A stretch of 64,000 nucleotides of DNA, taken from positions 3,116,407-3,180,406 of the forward strand of contig NC_031495.1 of the NCBI RefSeq assembly GCF_000237925.1, written 5' to 3'. Shown here piece by piece: positions 37,116 through 48,655 of this stretch. The DNA comes from Schistosoma mansoni. Taxonomy: Eukaryota > Platyhelminthes > Trematoda > Strigeidida > Schistosomatidae. A program made the position numbers and the translations under genes. Under the pieces are notes generated by a model. It was not told where the DNA came from and did no database searches. It worked only from the letters and a program-made list of their open reading frames with translations. Positions within the stretch are counted from its first letter, which is position 1; each line of letters begins with the position of its first letter.

Positions 37116-37426
37116 GAATATAATATCCAGTATTTAATGTTGGAGCGTCCGGTGGAGGGTGGTGAACAAACTGCTCTTGTATACCTCTTTAGAAAGGGTG
37201 AAAGTAATGCATTACTGTCGCACAAATCAATCCAATAATTCCTGTTATTGTAGAAGCTGAATAATCTCATGCATTCCACTGACGGTACCCGACTATAAAA
37301 AAGTCTTGTTTGTGTTTGTGAGCCATTTGAATTTGTGTGATTAACGGTTGTATTTACCAGTGTTTCAAGTGACCACACTGTTGAGCAAGATATTATAGTA
37401 AAGAGGAACACTAAACTAATTGGCAT
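37116..37426 (-). CDS. Gene A', exon 1 only (second copy of gene A)
   Basis: Exact mirror of gene A exon 1, with an identical translation of 104 codons: signal peptide, three sequons, Cys52, Cys69, Cys87 and the YWILY end, followed by the same GTAAGT donor. Its TATA box is also kept. Exon 2, expected near 35.3-35.6 kb by the outer mirror, is absent. The right arm jumps from the 21690-equivalent to the gap at 36680. Either exon 2 is hidden in the gap, or A' is a truncated copy. Confidence 0.75.
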
Positions 37427-38945
37427 TGTTCTTCATCAAATTGTGAAACCGACCTTCGTAGGTCTATTTATATCACTCACGTTAAAACACTGAGTTGAAA
37501 TTCATGATTTAAATGTGATAAGATCGTGACGACTACAGGTTTCGTTTAATAAGATTTAAGGATTATTGATGAAGCGGGTTGATTCTATTCGTTTATGCTA
37601 CTATTTCTGACCAGATATCACGTATTCATTTATCACATATCAAGACAAGTAATTGAGATTATAAAAAGTCACTTGTTCTGATTCGTCGGATTGTGTATTT
37701 TCCAGTTTAACATGTGATTATTTTGTCAATTTAATGTATACGTGTATGGTAATCACAAATTCAGCAGTCACATCAGAATCGATGAACACTTGACATTAGA
37801 AATTCTCTTCTCAGTATAGAAATATATCTGCTTTTAGATTGTGCCTCATAATATGTCCCTCTCTATAAACTGTTGATATGATTTTAGCTTTGAGTAAGAT
37901 CACTTTAACGTCATTCCATTCATATTGCCCAAATTCTTTCACTGTTGTGATGTGAAGTGTTGGAGTACATTCATCGATGACACAACTACCTGAATTCAGT
38001 ACAAATCAGTTTAAGACTGTGTGAACATCGTTGACCGACAATTCCATCTAGTGTTTTTGGAAATCCTCCTTGAGATTTGCAATTTTACGCTGATGACTAT
38101 TGGTTCAATATATGATTTGCCAAATATTTTGTACGAGTTTCATGTGATTATGATGAGAAACTGTTCGTAGCTGACCAACTATTGGTTTTTATTTAAGTGT
38201 GTTCAAATTGAATGAGATTAGGAAGTTGATGGAATTTACAAAGTATGAACCATTTCATCGTTAATTCACAAGTGATATTTTACAAGTGATAAACTGCGAG
38301 TTCCATACAGTTTACAACTAGTTATTTAACTGGTTTCTTTGTTTAGACCTACCAAGTTGGACTCGTATATGTTTACACTAAATGAAGGCAAAACATTCTC
38401 ACACTTTGTACAGAATCATTCGACTGATGTGCATCATGACAATAAAGATTTCGTATCAGCAAGAGTGGTCATTTCAATGAATTTTGATTGCACAAGAGTA
38501 TGATGTAGCCTCAAAGCCTAGAATTGAATTGTTGGATTTATATATAAGCATTGCCGAAAATTTGTATTTTATCTTCTAAACTTTTATTCCAACTATGTCT
38601 TCAAACCGATTCGATCCAATGTCCATAACGTAATGTGTATGACATAGCGTCTATGCAGAAGAAATGTCATCATTTGTGAATTTTTCAGACTTCAATCATC
38701 AATTTTTCCACAATTAATGTTTGAATTCAAATTCAATGAATTCCATTGATATTAATACTGAGTTGTATCGGTCTCATTTTATGCCTACAATTAAATACGT
38801 ATTATAAGAGAACTAGGAACATGGAAACGAGTGATTATCAACAATCACCAGTTTATCTAGATTGTTATATTCTGATTAATTTCGGAGTAACCATGTGTAC
38901 ACTGGACTCAGTTTTTCATCCTAACGAAGAAAGCAAAGGTATGAT

Positions 38946-39607
38946 TGTTAGATCCATTTTGAAAGTGAAAATCCCTCCATGCATACATTTGTGATTTCTT
39001 CCTTGTGGTTTCTTTATTTGTATATATTGTTAACTTTTTTGATGCTAATTAAGACTGTAACGTTTAATTTTCTTGGTTTTCCTATCGTTTCTATTGAGTC
39101 TCTATGTTCTTTACTGAACTGTATTTAGTTTGTTTTAATTGTTATTATTCTGGCGGCTGCCATATTGACTGCTCGCTCTTTGATTGTGCGGTTTGATTTT
39201 GACTGGGATCGTGCATTTTTGGTTGTAACTTGGAGCACTTTCCCAGATATTGAAACACTTTGTGTTATAAAACAGCCGCCTAAACGGAATCTTACTTGAT
39301 CTATCCAGAAAGGATAAAATGACACTCACCTTTTTGTGTTTTCAGTAATTTTCATATATTTCTTACCACTTGGCTATTCATTGTAATTTAGATTGAATAT
39401 TTTGGTATCAATTGTCGGTTGAATAACTGGGTGGTAATACTTGTTTAGGTAAATTTGTACATTTGTATATATGATGAAATTTAGAACAGTTATTACCCCA
39501 AAACACCTTGTTCTGATTTCTATGGGGGGGGGGTGCGCGTCTCTAATTTTACTCATCAGTTATTCAACAAATCAAACCTAGTTGGAAACTAGGTTTGGAT
39601 CTTACAA
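38946..39607. mobile_element. MITE-like element with terminal inverted repeats
   Basis: 662 bp, starting TGTTAGATCC and ending GGATCTTACAA, flanked by TGAT (38942-38945 and 39608-39611). The left arm has the empty site at 18892-18895, so the limits are well fixed and the insertion came after the arms separated. A run of nine G near 39523 sits inside. No transposase frame. The nested copy is at 17202-17826. Confidence 0.75.
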
Positions 39608-40424
39608 TGATCTCTACAGCATCCTATGAAGTCTATATGCATTTTTTTCGAGTATACTAAGTTGAATGATTGAGATTCTTGTGTCTCTCTTCTACAAAAC
39701 AAACATACATACACATACACACACTTGATTGTTTTCCACAGAAAACAAACTATTTCTTTCTCTAAGAAATGTTGCCAAATGAAACTTAAGCAACATGAAA
39801 TATATCGGTGTATAAACACCTGCTGTGAAACTTTCCCATAAAGCACTCTATTGTGATGAAGTCAAAAGAAACTCTATAATCCATTTTAACATCGTACTTC
39901 AACTTTCAAGATGGAAACTAAACAAGTTGTGGGTGAACTGTTCATTGTACAAGTTAAGAATACCACTAATCCGTTGTGGTAGAAAAGCTATCAATTGATT
40001 ATTTGATCAGTTTGCAAGTGAAACATTGATTGGTCCATAATAATTCTGAATAACATCTCATTGGACTTTAGGAGTTGTTCAGTCTACAGTATCTACAACT
40101 CTGCTAAGAAGATCAGCCTTCATCACCAGATTGATATGCTTATAAAACACGATATCATATAAATCATTTAGTACATCATATATATTCACAACTTTATAAC
40201 AGTTTCTCTGACTACTAACAGAGCGCGAAAGTAGTATGGAACACTGTGATCATACAACAGTCAGTGAGCTAATTTACACTCTACCAATAACTGATGTCTT
40301 TTAACATTTCTGTTGTATGCTCTCACGTCTTACATAGATTGGGCAAAATTTGGCTGACAATTTGTTGTGAAACGTCGTCGAATGTATTAGATGAAGTCAG
40401 TTATCTTTAATGTGAATTATTTAC

Positions 40425-40723
40425 TGGTGCAAATATGACCCATCTGGTTCTTCTTGGTGTGATTCGGTGAGATGCATGTAGCTGTGTGTATGCGTTTGTA
40501 TGGGAATATTGTGACCCTCACAATCGATTTGTTGAATGTACGTATATTTTCAGATCACTCCTCATTTTCCTTTCTCTCTCCCTCAGTAAATGTTGTCTTA
40601 TGATATCTTCATATAATGTGTTATCTATTCCAATTTTGATGCCTAGGTCTCACATCAGGTTGGTGAGATCCTTTCTTGGAAATTTCACTATAATTGTAAG
40701 ATCCATTTTGCCGGCTTCGTGTG
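40425..40723 (-). mobile_element. RTE LINE fragment, right-arm copy
   Basis: Mirror of about 17798-18096: end of the MITE-like element (GTAAGATCCATTTTGCC) and the endonuclease part of the RTE fragment. Cut by the gap at 40724. Confidence 0.75.
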
Positions 40724-40923
40724 NNNNNNNNNNNNNNNNNNNNNNNNNNNNNNNNNNNNNNNNNNNNNNNNNNNNNNNNNNNNNNNNNNNNNNNNNNNNN
40801 NNNNNNNNNNNNNNNNNNNNNNNNNNNNNNNNNNNNNNNNNNNNNNNNNNNNNNNNNNNNNNNNNNNNNNNNNNNNNNNNNNNNNNNNNNNNNNNNNNNN
40901 NNNNNNNNNNNNNNNNNNNNNNN
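40724..40923. other. Assembly gap, 200 N
   Basis: Exactly 200 N. The sequence before it belongs to the right arm and the sequence after it does not match the left arm, so the outer end of the inverted duplication is not resolved. Confidence 0.99.
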
Positions 40924-41042
40924 CATCATATCACTCAGTTTAATGCCCATATCGCAACTTGACAGATGGAATTCGGAAATGGTTAAGAGTTACTCTAAAT
41001 ACTGCCCGATAAATTTTAGTTGATTGTCTGTTCAAATGGCTC

Positions 41043-41339
41043 ATTGTGGTAGTATGTATGTGATAGTGAGTATTGTGTGTGATGTGATAATGTGATGTTA
41101 GTGGTTGTGAATAGGTATGTTGATGGTGGGATTCGAACCGGCGCCGTTTAAAGGTGGTTCCCCATCCAACGCCTTAGACCACTCGGTCACACGGAAAATG
41201 ATTGGAAATACACAAAACTTACTCATCAATTTCAACATTCCATTTCACCATCATCATGCAAATACACTCTGCTATTCACCACAACACTACACACTACACA
41301 ACACATACTACTCACTCACTCACTCACTCACTCAATCAC
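41043..41339. repeat. 297-bp direct repeat, copy 1, with a tRNA-like segment
   Basis: Matches 42195-42491 without a difference that I could see, at an offset of 1152 bp. On the minus strand about 41118-41194 looks like a tRNA: an A-box-like GACCGAGTGG and a B-box GGTTCGAATCC. The anticodon, T and acceptor stems do not pair well, so I call it tRNA-like and not a gene. The right part runs into a CACT-type microsatellite. Confidence 0.8.
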
Positions 41340-41400
41340 TCACTCACACACTCAATCACTCACTCACTCACACACTCAATCAATCAACCACACAACCACT
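41310..41400 (+). repeat. (ACTC)n microsatellite
   Basis: Repeated CACTCACT with CAAT and CACA variants. It creates long spurious open frames on both strands. Confidence 0.85.
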
Positions 41401-41831
41401 CACCACTCATCACCCCGTGTCAATCCATCCACCACTGTCTGCTTCGACAAACTACGCAGTGTAACACGTTCAGACGATCAGTCAGTGAGGGAGAGTGTGT
41501 TTCATCCTGTCTGTTTGACACTTGTCCACTCAATGTGTCTGCATGCCATCCCACGTGCTGAATCAAGTTCACACTGAGTTAAGCAGCAATCGGCACACAT
41601 CACAGTAGTAGTTGGATACAGTGAGGAGACGATGTTGTGTGTGAGTGGGACTAGGCAAGTGACTGTGACTGGTCGGTGTTGTGAATGAATTAAATGAAGT
41701 GTGGAAGTAACAGGGGACACGGGAGTGAGAATGTGGAGAGTGTGACGTGGTGATTGTGGTTTTGTTTGTGGTTGTAGTACTGTTTTTGTTTTTTCGTTGT
41801 ATTTGTAGTTGTAATTGTAATAGTCGTAGTG

Positions 41832-42134
41832 TGGTGAACAACAACAACAACAACAAGAACACGAGTGGGGACAATCCAATGTATTGGAAGTGAAAATTGC
41901 AGAATATCTTAGTAAAATGTGAGAGGAAAACAGTAAATACTTAATTTGCAAAATATCAATGAACCTTGACTGTTCCTTTGCGAATGTCAATCAATCGTCT
42001 CACAATTCACTGTTCCTTCATTTCATACGAATCGCTTTCTGTTCCGTTCTTTCCTCCTGGAACTTCACGAATTTCTGCTGCCACACATTCTATTCCTGAC
42101 TCGCCATATATACTACTTATATAGATATTAGTAG
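41832..42134 (+). mobile_element. LTR-like repeat, second family, diverged copy
   Basis: Shares the AAGAACACGAGTGGGGACAA start region and the CATATATACTACTTAT end region with 28075-28351 and the reverse of 47371-47669. An ACA microsatellite has expanded near its start and a TAG run follows it. Fossil; family not assigned. Confidence 0.5.
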
Positions 42135-42194
42135 TAGTAGTAGTAGTATTCGTTGTTGTTGATGTCTGTGATGATGTTGGGCTGTGATTGTGTG

Positions 42195-42491
42195 ATTGTG
42201 GTAGTATGTATGTGATAGTGAGTATTGTGTGTGATGTGATAATGTGATGTTAGTGGTTGTGAATAGGTATGTTGATGGTGGGATTCGAACCGGCGCCGTT
42301 TAAAGGTGGTTCCCCATCCAACGCCTTAGACCACTCGGTCACACGGAAAATGATTGGAAATACACAAAACTTACTCATCAATTTCAACATTCCATTTCAC
42401 CATCATCATGCAAATACACTCTGCTATTCACCACAACACTACACACTACACAACACATACTACTCACTCACTCACTCACTCACTCAATCAC
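42195..42491. repeat. 297-bp direct repeat, copy 2, with a tRNA-like segment
   Basis: Second copy of 41043-41339. It ends abruptly where a hammerhead alpha repeat begins at 42491. Confidence 0.8.
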
Positions 42492-42667
42492 GAAACGCGC
42501 GTCAAACTGGATTCCACTGATAGCCAGTGTCCATCTTTGCTTAGAATACTTGTGAATTAAGGCTATATCGAGGCAGACCGCACAGTATGCACATATGGCC
42601 AATAAGAGACTGATCAATTGCAGTCCTAACCATCAATGGGAAGATTCAAACAAACAATACCAAGTGA
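42491..42667 (+). repeat. Hammerhead alpha repeat, 5'-truncated (Sm-alpha type)
   Basis: Starts inside the ribozyme core (CGAAACGCGCGTC, AAACTGG) and runs through the family's 3' sequence (GATTCCACTG, ATATCGAGGC, CAATAAGAGACTGATCAATT) to AACAATACC. Lacks the tRNA-like head. Confidence 0.75.
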
Positions 42668-42807
42668 ATTCATAATATAATACCCACTGAATGTTATTAG
42701 TGAGTTATTGGCTAACTTACACACATCAAAGTTCATAAATTCCCCCTTAGCTTTTTAAGAAATTAGTCTTCAGTATTTTCTCTTCTGTACAAAAGATAAT
42801 TTATATC

Positions 42808-43035
42808 ATGAATTCCTATTATCTAAAGAAATTGAAGAACAGTGAACATTTATTTCATCTTGAATTGGAACGTTTCAAGAGAATCCTCTTTGTTAATCAA
42901 TATTCAAAGAGTTTACCTGTTAAAAGAAAGTTCCCCAGAGAGAAGAAACGATTAAATTTTAGAAAATTTCTGGTATCTCATACGAACAGAATATTCTGGA
43001 AAGTTTTAAGTGTCATTAAAACAACTGTGGTTTAA
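42808..43035 (+). other. Basic open frame of 75 codons, doubtful
   Basis: ATG at 42808 to TAA at 43033-43035. Lys/Arg-rich with a possible amphipathic helix (HLELERFKRILFVNQY). No family recognised, no clear TATA box, splice site or poly(A) signal. It could be a small gene or chance. Confidence 0.2.
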
Positions 43036-43469
43036 ACTTATTTTTCATACCCGTTCCTACATAACCGAAGATTTTGTTGCACCTTCCATCGTTACACTCT
43101 TTAAACCTGTCACCTGACAGTGTTAATATTTTGTCACAAGTAACGTAACTGTTCATTACTGTAGGTTTACAATGAAATCACACTATCAAAAGTTTAGTTC
43201 AATGTGTAAATGATATCACAGCCCTTGATGAATAGTTTCTCGTTATGTTGTATCTTTATATATTCGGGCTCATAAGTCGGTAACGTAAACATAATGATCA
43301 CTTGCTTCGATAGCGTCAAAAGATTAATTACCACTTTCTAAAGATTTACGGTTATAGTTTCAAAATTTATTAATAGAGGTAAAGAAAAAGACCTACAGTC
43401 CTCTTAATATCCTATGAGACATGCTAGTATCATTATGATTGATTTGTAATAAATACGGAATATTATCAA

Positions 43470-43640
43470 AAAGGGGGTTTTGTGGAGATTGTAGTAATTT
43501 AATAGTTGAATTCATGGAAAACATAGAAGTATTTCGCTCTAGTATGGGACTCGTCAACAGCACGAATCCATGACCCCTCACCAAAGGGATTCGAACCCGG
43601 GACCATTATTTTCATGAGCGAAAGCTTAACCGTGACCAGT
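43470..43640 (-). repeat. Hammerhead beta repeat, degenerate
   Basis: Minus-strand copy with the family's tail, a damaged ribozyme core near 43531-43560 and a recognisable B box (GGGTTCGAATCC in reverse at about 43588-43600). Confidence 0.65.
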
Positions 43641-43739
43641 GAAGCTAATCCGTGTCAGGTAGAGTCAAGTATCTACCTCAGACAATGGAAGATGGTCGCG
43701 CAATTTCGTGGATTGTTTGAAATTAAATATTAACACTGT

Positions 43740-43935
43740 TGAATGCCAGCTCAGTGGTCTACAGATTAAGCGTTTGTGTGCGAGACTGAAGGTCTCGGGT
43801 CCAAATCCCTTTGGTGGGGGTCGTGGATTTGTAATATTGAGGAGTCCCACAATAAAACGAAATGGCCATCCAGTGCTCCCAGGTTTTCAATGGTTGTCTC
43901 GCTTTAATCGACTTATAAATTCAACTATTAAAACA
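43740..43935 (+). repeat. Hammerhead beta repeat
   Basis: Plus-strand copy: GCTCAGTGGTCTACAG head, then GAGGAGTCCCACAATAAAACGAAATGGCC core, then the ATCCAGTGCTCCC and TTAATCGACT tail. Faces the copy at 43470-43640 head to head about 100 bp away. Confidence 0.75.
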
Positions 43936-44604
43936 CAGAATAGTCTTTTAAAACATTTCTACGAAAAATGTTTACTAAATAGTATGAATGAAAATAAATA
44001 GTGCTATCCATTACATAACAGTTGTCAGTTAAGAAAGTACCTGTGTGTTAACAAATGGTAAAAGTCACGTCTGTTTTCAATCCCAAATCATTGTACATAA
44101 AAATCTATCTAAACACTGTAATCTTCGATGCCTGTAGTACGGACTTTAGTACAAGGGTTATAATACATATATGGTTGTGTTTATGAACGATAAAACATAT
44201 CAGACTTAAAATAATATAATATTCTTGTTTGTCAGAAACTATAATGTCTTATATGACCAAGGGACATGTCAGACATTCTTACACATTTCACATTTTTACA
44301 CTACAAATCTCCACTCACTGCCTTCTCGTGGCATTACTGTTGTTTACGAAATTGAGAGAACGAAAAGCGAATGTCCGGCGTTTTAACCGGGTTGGTGAAC
44401 ACGGCAAGTCCACCTAGGGGAGTTGGAAAACCCTGATTCCAAACCAATGGTACACATAAGTTTCAGTATCCTAAGGGAACACATGGTGTATTAATCAATC
44501 GTAGAAATCCATGAATGAAGATTTCAAACATTTAAAAACTGATGACTATTTCTGTTGACATAATTCCAATACAACAAATGAATCATTAAATTGCTATTGT
44601 CAAT

Positions 44605-44880
44605 GGTTAAAGGAACCCTGAATCTAGGTTTCGTGCTATTCGCCACTCGTCAATAAGGTTTATGTGTAAACCTGTGGGGACTGATACTCCCTGAGGTATT
44701 CCATCCAGTTACACCTAGCTTACCAACCACAAATGCTATGACTGAGCTAACCCGATCGTGAATGACCTCTTGTAGGACTAAGACGTATTTATAATTTATC
44801 GATCACTGAATAGTAACTAACGTCATGTACATCAAGTGCTTTTTAATTCTGATCATATACGATCGATCAAGTTAGTTTTA
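44605..44880 (-). repeat. Hammerhead gamma repeat, diverged
   Basis: Same order as the well-kept copy at 52068-52451: GTTTCGTGCTA and CACTCGTCA core words near 44628-44650, then a tRNA-like region and the GATCACT-GATAGT tail. Confidence 0.6.
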
Positions 44881-45570
44881 ACAGCTGGATTCAATTTTTT
44901 TTATTTGAGCGGTTATATATTAAACTTTAGTCTTCAGTGTAGAGAGCTGGATCGTATTGCAGTGCCGTGCTTCGTTAATCGTTCACCTCGATAACCGTTA
45001 TGATACAAACCTTAACGGTGCATAAAATCAGAAGGCAAAGAGAAGCGGCAGCTACAGTTTATTGTCAAATAACGCAGGCCAGAAAGTTATAAGCACATGA
45101 GCAAATATCAGCGAGTAAGCAAAAATGACGCGCATCGGAGATAACGGGTAAGCCAACTCGCTTTAATCAAGCGTTAATCAATATTTATAGTCAGATAAGA
45201 ATAAGTTACAGACATTTGATGAATAAGATGAAAAATGTACATACATACGCTCATATAAAAACAGTCAGGGTTAATAAGTGAATAGTTAACAAAGTGAGAA
45301 CGTGACTCAAGATAAATAAGTAAATTGGCTTGTCCAGAAGCTACAATAAGGGGGTATATTGGCCTTAACATATCAACCGACACTACAGTATTACGAACCA
45401 GATTCGCAAATCTGAATATGATAAATGAATGAATGACACATTTCAGAAAGGATCAAAGTTATAATATGTATTTTTCCAAAATACATCCATTGCTTTATAG
45501 TAAACTTATCAAATTTTCACTTGTGTTATTCTGAATACATATTTTGTTTTTCATCCAATTTCCCCTATTC
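44881..45570. other. Intergenic, nothing recognised
   Basis: No gene or known repeat seen. Confidence 0.45.
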
Positions 45571-45571
45571 T

Positions 45572-45702
45572 GAGGAGTCCTATAATAGGACAAAACAGCC
45601 ATCCAGTACTTCCAGATTTTCCATAGTGATCTAGCTTCAATTGATTCATAATCTCAACTATTAACAATTACTATAATATCCACAAAAACCCCCCTTCTGA
45701 TA
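45572..45702 (+). repeat. Hammerhead beta repeat, 3' half
   Basis: Starts TCTGAGGAGTCC, keeps the core and the full tail to CCACAAAAACCCCCC. The tRNA-like head is missing. Confidence 0.75.
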
Positions 45703-46167
45703 ATATTCTCATATTGACTTATTTTTTGTTCCTCTCTATACTTTATAGGATTTCTAAGAATAATTCAGTTACAAAAGAAAGAAACTTGTACATCAAACGT
45801 TCTTATCTATTGAATTCCTTAATTCATTCATCAAGAAAAAAAAAGAAAAACGAAAAGAGAAAAAGAAGAAAAATCTTTCGAAACAAATCAATAATAACAT
45901 TCCTCCTCTTATCCAGATTATATTTTTACATTTGCTCAATAATTATAATCATCATCATCATCCTCATCATCATAATACTGATAATGATCACTGATAGTAA
46001 TATCCATCCCCCCTCTTTTTATTTTATCCAATCTAATTTTCTTTTATTTATTCTTCTTTATTACTTTTTTTCTTCTTTCATTATTGATTCATTGGTTACG
46101 TCATATTTCAATGGACCCAGCAACATCAATAAAATCAGTTTATCTTACAACTTGTTATTATAACAAT

Positions 46168-46256
46168 AACCATTACTACTACTACTACTACTATTATTAT
46201 TACTATCATTACTATTATTATTATTACTATTACTATTATTACTATTATTATTACAT
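46168..46256 (+). repeat. Trinucleotide (ACT/ATT)n microsatellite
   Basis: Tandem ACT then ATT units; a second ATT/AAT tract is at 46430-46510. Open frames across these tracts are spurious. Confidence 0.9.
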
Positions 46257-46744
46257 ACGATATACATACATATTACAATTAGGCAATTATTACTTTCAGG
46301 TATTTATCATACGATTACTCTAATGAATGAATTCAATAGATTACTGTTCATTGTAAAATAAAGATTACGTAATCAATGTAATGAGTAGTGATTACATATG
46401 TACAGATTAAGGTCATTCAATGTTATACGTAATAATAATAATAATAATAATCATTATTATTATTACTATTATTATTATTATTACTATTATTATTATTATT
46501 ACTGTTATTATAGAACAATATTGTCAATATATACTTTTTATTCTTTATTATTTACAAAAGAGTAACATGGAGGATTGTTTAAATGACTGAAAAGAAAAAG
46601 GAATAAACTTGATTGTTTAAATTTTATTTTCAAGGTCATCTACAGTTAAATGCATATTAATTTAAAAATAAAATAAACAATTCAGAATTATGATTTGTTC
46701 ATATTATTACATAATTTTTCAGTTATATATAGTTACTTAATTAC

Positions 46745-47240
46745 TTACTTAGTTACGCCTGTTACCCCTCGTCGAGGAGCATAGGCCGTCCACCAGCATT
46801 CTCTATCCAACTCTGTCACAAACAATCCTTTCCAGTTCTTTTCAGTTAACATTCATCCTTTTCATATCTGATTTTATTTCCCGATGTAATGTGTTGTTTG
46901 GCCTTCCTCTTTTCCGCTTCCCTTCCGGATTTCAAGTTAGGGATTGCCTCGTGATGCACATTGGTGATTTCTGTAATGTATGTCCTATCCACTTCCAACG
47001 TCTTTTCCTAATTTCCTCTTCAACTGGAAGCTGGTTTGTTCTCTCCCACAGTAGACAGTTACTGATAGTATCCGGCCAGTGAATGTTGAGTATTTTGTGT
47101 AGACAGTTGTTTATAAATATTTGTACCTTCTTTACGATGAATGTAGTAGTTCTCCACATTTCAGCACCGTACAGCAGAACTGACTGTCTTGACGTTCGTA
47201 TTGAAGATTCTCACTTTGAAATTAGTTGAGGGTTGTTTTG
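46745..47240 (-). mobile_element. RTE-clade LINE, 3' end
   Basis: Minus-strand translation gives the end of an RTE reverse-transcriptase protein: [57 protein letters not shown]. It is followed by a 3' end with TAAGTAAGT units (46740-46760 in reverse). 5'-truncated and frame-broken. A sister copy is at 49385-49790. Confidence 0.85.
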
Positions 47241-47370
47241 AGTTCCATATATTCTTCAGTTGTAGAGGAACATATGTAGTTACTGTATGTAAATGAAAAG
47301 TGAAGAAGAAGGAACTGTAAAACTTATTATAGATAAAATATCCTTAATAAGCTTGAAAAAAATATTGTGA

Positions 47371-47669
47371 TGTAGTCTACTTACATACACATAAGTAGTA
47401 TATGGTGATGGTCAGAGATAGAATGTATTTTGGCAGAAGATCGTTAAGGAAAGAATAGGAATGAAACGCAATCGGTATGAAAAATGCATCAACATTGAAA
47501 TCAGAGAAGATGGACTGATATTTGTAGAAGAAACAGTTAAGATTGAGACAATTGATTGTTATTTTGTAAATTAACTGTTGACTGTATGGTTATCAGAATT
47601 TAGTGAGATAGTTTGTAATTTGTGTTTATATACATTCGATCGTCCCCATTCGTGTTCTTGTTCACTACA
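47371..47669 (-). mobile_element. LTR-like repeat, second family, 299 bp
   Basis: Begins TGTAGTC and ends CACTACA. It is the best-ended member of the family seen at 28075-28351 and 41832-42134. No target-site repeat is visible. Solo fossil. Confidence 0.6.
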
Positions 47670-48454
47670 CTATGAGGTGTTGACATTATTATTGGGAAAA
47701 ATTGAGTCACTTCATATATTTTATTATCCTATTAAGGAATTTCGTGCAACAGTAGGTCAACAAACTTGATGAAGGCCAGTTTTTATGGATATTGACATGA
47801 AGAATGGTGAGTCTATGATATATATATAGACAACTTCTAACCGATACTAAATTGATTTTGAGAAATTTCAATCACTTATTAGTGTCGAAATAGGTCTGTA
47901 AATTACTTTGAGGACTCAGGATCAGGAGTCGGGATCAGGGATTAGAGTTGAGGCTGTCATCATCGATTGATATTGGCTTTAATTTAAGAATGCTATCTAG
48001 TCATACGGATTCATGAAATTCACGTAAAAATTCAAGGTTCATCAACATTTTATGGTCATACTTAAAGAAGTCATTCGTATTTACTATAAAATGGATTTAT
48101 ATAGTCGTGACTTCATAGTTCATTTACAATGACGATCAAATTATACTTTTTTAAACAAGTATCATACTGGCTGTTTCATATCCCACATCCTCAATATGTA
48201 CTTAAATCTAATGTACCTACAATAAAGAATTGAAATTTGAATTGGTCTATAGTGTCTCCTAGTGGAACCAATAAATTTTCTTCTTTCTAGAAGTAAATCT
48301 TTAATGATGGGAATCGATCAAACTACTTACACAAATGAACATAGTAATGAAAATACTGACCTCTGTAGATAATTTTAAATGTTTTAACAGTGGATCGTTT
48401 AAAATTAGTGTACCACTACAGGTTATGACCAAGAGAGAAACAAAATTTGAAGTA
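47670..48454. other. Intergenic, nothing recognised
   Basis: No gene or known repeat seen. Confidence 0.45.
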
Positions 48455-48655
48455 ACCAAAGATGGATAGTGGCTAGCAGTGGAATCCAGTTTGATGCGCG
48501 TTTCGTCCTATTTGGGACTCGTCAGCCGGATGTACCTGCATATCACAGTTGATTTTCACTCTCGGACTCGAACCCAGTACCTTTCGCTTCAAACGCCATC
48601 GCGCTATCCACTCGACCACTGAGTCCTGATAGCCACTTGCTTGTGCGATGGGGTT
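48455..48655 (-). repeat. Hammerhead alpha repeat (Sm-alpha type)
   Basis: On the minus strand the tRNA-like head (ACTCAGTGGTCGAGTGG and GGGTTCGAGTCC) is followed by a hammerhead at 48486-48529. That hammerhead has the CTGACGAG box, helix II CC-CAAATA-GG, CGAAA, helix III CGCGC and an ATC triplet, with helix I CCGG/CTGG. It agrees with the known schistosome Sm-alpha ribozyme design. Confidence 0.85.

Larger units (their letters stand above)
32850..40723 (-). repeat. Right arm of the large inverted duplication
   Basis: Reverse-complement counterpart of 17798-27381, broken by the 200-N gap at 36481-36680 and ending at the 200-N gap at 40724. It carries B', cluster repeat copy 4, exon 1 of A', and a private MITE-like insertion. 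36681-36855, between the gap and the resumption of the match, has no counterpart on the left. Confidence 0.9.

Noticed and set aside
41118-41194. tRNA gene on the minus strand (also 42270-42346)
   Set aside because: A and B boxes are good, but the acceptor, anticodon and T stems do not pair.
41502-41990. 162-codon minus-strand frame with Cys, Thr and Pro runs
   Set aside because: It crosses an ACA/TGT microsatellite and an LTR-like repeat; composition is repeat-driven.
45714-46323. 149- and 79-codon frames
   Set aside because: Low-complexity A-rich and ATT/ACT tracts translate as Lys and Tyr/Ile runs.
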